Shown here piece by piece: positions 60,329 through 64,000 of a stretch of 64,000 nucleotides of DNA (the first letter of the stretch is position 1; every line of letters starts with the position of its first letter). The DNA is taken from positions 264,598 through 328,597 of the forward strand of contig CAMYLT010000002.1 in assembly GCA_947259505.1 (NCBI GenBank), in the 5' to 3' direction. The position numbers and the translations under genes are program-made. A model generated the notes under the pieces. The model saw nothing but the letters and a program-made list of their open reading frames with translations. It did not search any database and was not told the DNA's origin. The DNA is from an uncultured Porticoccus sp. (GTDB lineage: Bacteria; Pseudomonadota; Gammaproteobacteria; Pseudomonadales; Porticoccaceae).

Positions 60329-60416
60329 TGCTGAAACTCGCGTCGCGCAGTTTTCATTAACGGCTGAAAAACGTACCATACGGGCCTCATTCTGACAGTT
60401 ACAGGAAGCAAGACAC

Positions 60417-60926
60417 ATGATTACCCTGCACACTAATTATGGCGACATCAGCATCGAACTGAACTTTGACAAGGCGCCAATTTCTTCTGCCAATTTCCTG
60501 AAATACTGCCGTGACGGTTTTTACGAAGGCACCATCTTCCACCGCGTGATCGACGGTTTCATGATTCAGGGCGGCGGTTTTACCCCTGATATGGCACACA
60601 AAGATGGTGGCGAACCGATCCAGAACGAAGCTGACAATGGTCTGGCCAACGAAGCGGGCACTCTGGCCATGGCTCGCACCAGCGACCCACACTCCGCCAG
60701 CTCGCAGTTCTTTATCAACGTGTCCAACAACACTTTCCTCAACCATTCCGGCAAGAACCCACAAGGCTGGGGCTATGCTGTGTTTGGCAAAGTGGTAGAT
60801 GGCATGGATACCGTCAACAGCATCAAGAGCGTAGCCACTGGCCGCAGCGGCATGCACCAGGATGTACCGACAGAGCCGGTAGAAATCCAGAAAGTTACCA
60901 TCAGCGATGAGTATGCGGACAAGTAA
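60417..60926 (+). CDS. ppiB: Peptidyl-prolyl cis-trans isomerase B (cyclophilin)
   Basis: 169 aa; [53 protein letters not shown]. Confidence 0.96.
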   Translation: MITLHTNYGDISIELNFDKAPISSANFLKYCRDGFYEGTIFHRVIDGFMIQGGGFTPDMAHKDGGEPIQNEADNGLANEAGTLAMARTSDPHSASSQFFINVSNNTFLNHSGKNPQGWGYAVFGKVVDGMDTVNSIKSVATGRSGMHQDVPTEPVEIQKVTISDEYADK

Positions 60927-60959
60927 GCGTCCCGCCTACGGGTCGAGCAGACTACTCTG

Positions 60960-61682
60960 ATGTCTGTACTGCTGATTTCCGACCTGCATCTCTCCCCAGA
61001 ACGCCCGGCGGTAACCCGGGCGTTTTTTGGTTTTCTGCACGGCGAAGCCCGCAAAGCAGAGGCCCTGTACATTCTCGGGGATCTATTTGAATCCTGGATC
61101 GGTGACGACGATCCCGCGCCGCTGGCCAGGGAAGTGATCGGTGAACTGAAACAGCTCAGCGACAGCGGCACCCGACTGTACTTCATGCACGGCAACCGCG
61201 ATTTTATGATCGGGCGACAATTTGCCCGGGAAACCGGCTGCACACTGCTGCCGGAACATCATCTGCTCAAGCTGCCAGAACAACAGCCCATGCTGTTGTT
61301 GCACGGCGACACCCTGTGCACCGAGGATGAGGAATACCAGAAATTCCGTCGTATCTCCCGCAACCCGCTGGTGCAGTTTGTATTGCGCCATTTACCCTTG
61401 AAGAAACGCCAGAACATTGCCGCCAACCTGCGCCGCAAAAGTATGCAGGCCAACGCCAACAAAGCGGACAACATCATGGATGTCACCCCCGCCGAAGTGG
61501 AGCGACTACTGAAAGACTTCGGGGTGAAGCGAATGATCCACGGCCACACCCACCGGCCGGATCGTCATACCCTGCCCTGCGGCGAGCGCCTGGTGCTGGG
61601 GGACTGGCACCACCACGGCTGGTATGTCCGCATTGACGGGGAGCAATCGCCAGAGCTGGTTTCTTTTCCGATAGAAGCCTGA
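60960..61682 (+). CDS. lpxH: UDP-2,3-diacylglucosamine diphosphatase LpxH
   Basis: 240 aa; LLISDLHLSPERP; YILGDLFESWIGDDDP; FMHGNRDFMIG; MIHGHTHRPDRH. Confidence 0.96.
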   Translation: MSVLLISDLHLSPERPAVTRAFFGFLHGEARKAEALYILGDLFESWIGDDDPAPLAREVIGELKQLSDSGTRLYFMHGNRDFMIGRQFARETGCTLLPEHHLLKLPEQQPMLLLHGDTLCTEDEEYQKFRRISRNPLVQFVLRHLPLKKRQNIAANLRRKSMQANANKADNIMDVTPAEVERLLKDFGVKRMIHGHTHRPDRHTLPCGERLVLGDWHHHGWYVRIDGEQSPELVSFPIEA

Positions 61683-61689
61683 GCCGATT

Positions 61690-62886
61690 TTATTCAGCCC
61701 TGAGCGCATCGATAGGACTGAGCCGGGTGGCATTCAGCGCCGGTCGCACACCGGCCATCAGACCGATCAGCATCGAGACTAACAACGCCATCATCACGAT
61801 CTCCCCCTTCAGGGCCACAGGCAGGTCAGGCACAAACAGTCTCACCGAAACGACCAGCAGCGCGATCACCAGCACCCCGGACAAGCCACCGATCAACCCC
61901 AACATGACGGCCTCGCCGAGGAACAGATTGCGCACCTGACTGCGGGTACTACCCAGCGCCCGCAGCAACCCCACTTCAGAGGTGCGTTCGGTCACGGTGA
62001 TCATCAGAATAGTGGTGATACCCACGGCACCCACCAGTAGCGAGATCGCCCCCAGCCCGCCGCCCGCATATTTGAGGATGCGCAGGATGTTGTCCATGGT
62101 GGACATCATCTGGTCCTGGGTGATGATGGTGAAATCCTCAAACCCGTGGCGCTCGATCAGCAGTCGCTTGACGTTTTCGGTCAGCCTGTCGGTGGGAACA
62201 GCCGGGCTGTAGAAGATATCCACTTCCATCAGACTCTCGCGGTTGAATATCTGCAGGCCCTTGTTGGCGGGAATGTAGATCATGTCGTCCAGGTCGGTGC
62301 CGAGGAATTGGCCCTTGGGTGCAGCGACACCAATCACCCGGAAACGGTTGCCTCCGATGTGGACAAATTCTCCCAGCGGATTGGTGTTGCCAAACAACTC
62401 CTGCTTCAGTTTGCTGCCCAGCACCGCAAAGGCCCGCGCCCGGTAAACATCTTCATCCGGCAGAAACGAACCCAGCGCGATCTCCAGCTTCCAGGCCTTA
62501 TCCGCCAAGGCACCGACGCCGGCCACATCGGTGTAGCGGCTGCGACCCATGGCCTTGATCTGGGCGGTGCCAAACACCACCGGCACGACTTGCTCCACAC
62601 CGGGGATGCGATTCAGCGCTTCAGTATCTTCAAGGGACAACGGGCGGGTGGTATTGAGAATGCCACCGAGGCCAAAGGTCTCGGTCTTGCCGGGTGTGAT
62701 GGCAACAATGTGGCTGCCAAACTGGGTAAATTCCTGTATCACAAACAGCCGCAATCCCTCCCCCAGGGAGGTGAGCAGCACCATGGCGGCAATACCGATG
62801 GCAAAGCCAACGATGGTCAGGGCTGAGCGCATACGCTGCATCCACAATGCCCGCGTCACCCAGCGCACATAATCGACAAAGCTCAT
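61690..62886 (-). CDS. MacB/FtsX-type ABC transporter permease
   Basis: Start reassigned to MSFVDYVRWVTRALWMQRMRSALTIVGFAIGIAAMVLLTSLGEGLR (ATG 62886); C-terminal FtsX domain. Confidence 0.9.
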   Translation of the reverse strand: MSFVDYVRWVTRALWMQRMRSALTIVGFAIGIAAMVLLTSLGEGLRLFVIQEFTQFGSHIVAITPGKTETFGLGGILNTTRPLSLEDTEALNRIPGVEQVVPVVFGTAQIKAMGRSRYTDVAGVGALADKAWKLEIALGSFLPDEDVYRARAFAVLGSKLKQELFGNTNPLGEFVHIGGNRFRVIGVAAPKGQFLGTDLDDMIYIPANKGLQIFNRESLMEVDIFYSPAVPTDRLTENVKRLLIERHGFEDFTIITQDQMMSTMDNILRILKYAGGGLGAISLLVGAVGITTILMITVTERTSEVGLLRALGSTRSQVRNLFLGEAVMLGLIGGLSGVLVIALLVVSVRLFVPDLPVALKGEIVMMALLVSMLIGLMAGVRPALNATRLSPIDALRAE

Positions 62887-64000
62887 CCGCCCTGCCCCCG
62901 CAGTGCCAATACCGGGTCCAACGCAGCTGCCCGGCGTGCTGGAATCAGCGAGAACACCAATCCGGCCACCAGCGCTGTGCCCACTGCCGCAGGCACTGAC
63001 CACCAGGGCGGCGCCAGCGGAAATGAGGGCCACAAGCGCGCCATCACCAACACCGCTGACCATGCCACGGCAATACCGGCAGCAGAACCCATACTGACCA
63101 GCATCAGCGATTCGCCCAGAAACAGTTGTCGCACTTGACGGCTGCTGCCACCGAGGGCTTTCAACAAGCCGATTTCCTGACGCCGCTGGCTGACGGAAAT
63201 CAGACTGATGTTCATGATCAGAATACCCGCCACCAACAGGCTGATGGCGGCGATGGCGGCAATGGCCAAGGTCAGAGTGGTGAGAATGTTGTTGAAGGCC
63301 GCCAGCATGGAGTCCTGACTGATCAGGGTGATGTCGTCATCGCCCTCGTGGCGTTCACGAATAACTGCCCGCACCCGCTCTTCCGCACGGGCAAAATCGG
63401 CATTGCCATCCAGCTCCATCAGTACCCGAAACAGGCCCGGGGTGTTGAACATCTGCTCGGCCGTGCGCACCGGCACAATGATCATATCCCGCAAGTCCAG
63501 CCCCAGAGATTCACCTCGCTCTTCCAACACGCCGATGACGCGCATGCGGCGATCCCCGACCCGCACCCATTCGCCAATGGCCCGGCTGTTGCCGAACAGC
63601 TCCTGCTTCAGCTTGGAGCCCAGCACGCAAATCGCCATGGCCTCACTGCGGGTGCGATCCGGCAGTATTTCACCCTGCGAGACCTCCAGATCACGCACCT
63701 GAAAGATCTCCGGAGTACTCCCCAGGACAATCACTTCCCGGGAACGATTCTGTAAAGCGACTGATGCCGTACCGGCGATGACCGGTGCCACCGCGCGGAT
63801 CGCGGGAATGCGCTCCAGTGCTTGAGCATCTTCCAGGGTCAGATCGCGGGGCGCGGTACCATAAATGGGTGGTGCGCCGCCGGTGGTTTCCTTGCGGCCG
63901 GGCAGTATGATCAGTAGCTGATTGCCAAGGGAAGAGAATTCGCGATCCACGTAGCGGCGTGCGCCCTCACCGAGACTGGTGAGGAGAATCACAGATGCCA
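62883..64000 (-). CDS. MacB/FtsX-type ABC transporter permease, 5' end beyond window
   Basis: Reads VILLTSLGEGARRYVDREFSSLGNQLLIILPG from the edge; C-terminal FtsX domain; paralogous to the neighbour. Confidence 0.88.
   Translation of the reverse strand, partial: ASVILLTSLGEGARRYVDREFSSLGNQLLIILPGRKETTGGAPPIYGTAPRDLTLEDAQALERIPAIRAVAPVIAGTASVALQNRSREVIVLGSTPEIFQVRDLEVSQGEILPDRTRSEAMAICVLGSKLKQELFGNSRAIGEWVRVGDRRMRVIGVLEERGESLGLDLRDMIIVPVRTAEQMFNTPGLFRVLMELDGNADFARAEERVRAVIRERHEGDDDITLISQDSMLAAFNNILTTLTLAIAAIAAISLLVAGILIMNISLISVSQRRQEIGLLKALGGSSRQVRQLFLGESLMLVSMGSAAGIAVAWSAVLVMARLWPSFPLAPPWWSVPAAVGTALVAGLVFSLIPARRAAALDPVLALRGQGG

Overview
The window is a gene-dense gammaproteobacterial chromosome segment. 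Its conserved backbone, left to right, is lolC-lolD-lolE, sthA, ppiD-hupB-lon-clpX-clpP-tig, tRNA-Leu, fadAB, tex, tRNA-His/Arg/Pro, folD, cysS, glnS, ppiB and lpxH. From recall, this matches a Pseudomonas-type lpxH-ppiB-glnS-cysS-folD-tRNA-tig-clpP-clpX-lon-hupB-ppiD order, opened by two blocks: about 12.6 kb between tRNA-Leu and tRNA-His, and about 24 kb between folD and cysS. The second block looks most accessory. It holds a glycerophosphodiester/glycerol-phosphate cluster, a divergent TetR/MaoC unit with two matching palindromes, remnants of two oxidoreductase genes, an Mrp/Mnh-type antiporter operon with three MnhD-like subunits and no full-length MrpA, a two-component system, cbpA-cbpM next to a truncated second copy of mtfA, an AT-rich orphan gene with a HEPN-like motif, and a 144-bp hairpin repeat that supplies the cysS stop codon. 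I saw no CRISPR array, rRNA, prophage or complete insertion sequence. No clearly new multi-gene system is proven. The best leads are the Mrp-like operon, the orphan HEPN-like gene, the hairpin repeat and the phosphomannose-isomerase-like protein next to tig. All family calls come from reading the translations; no database search was run.
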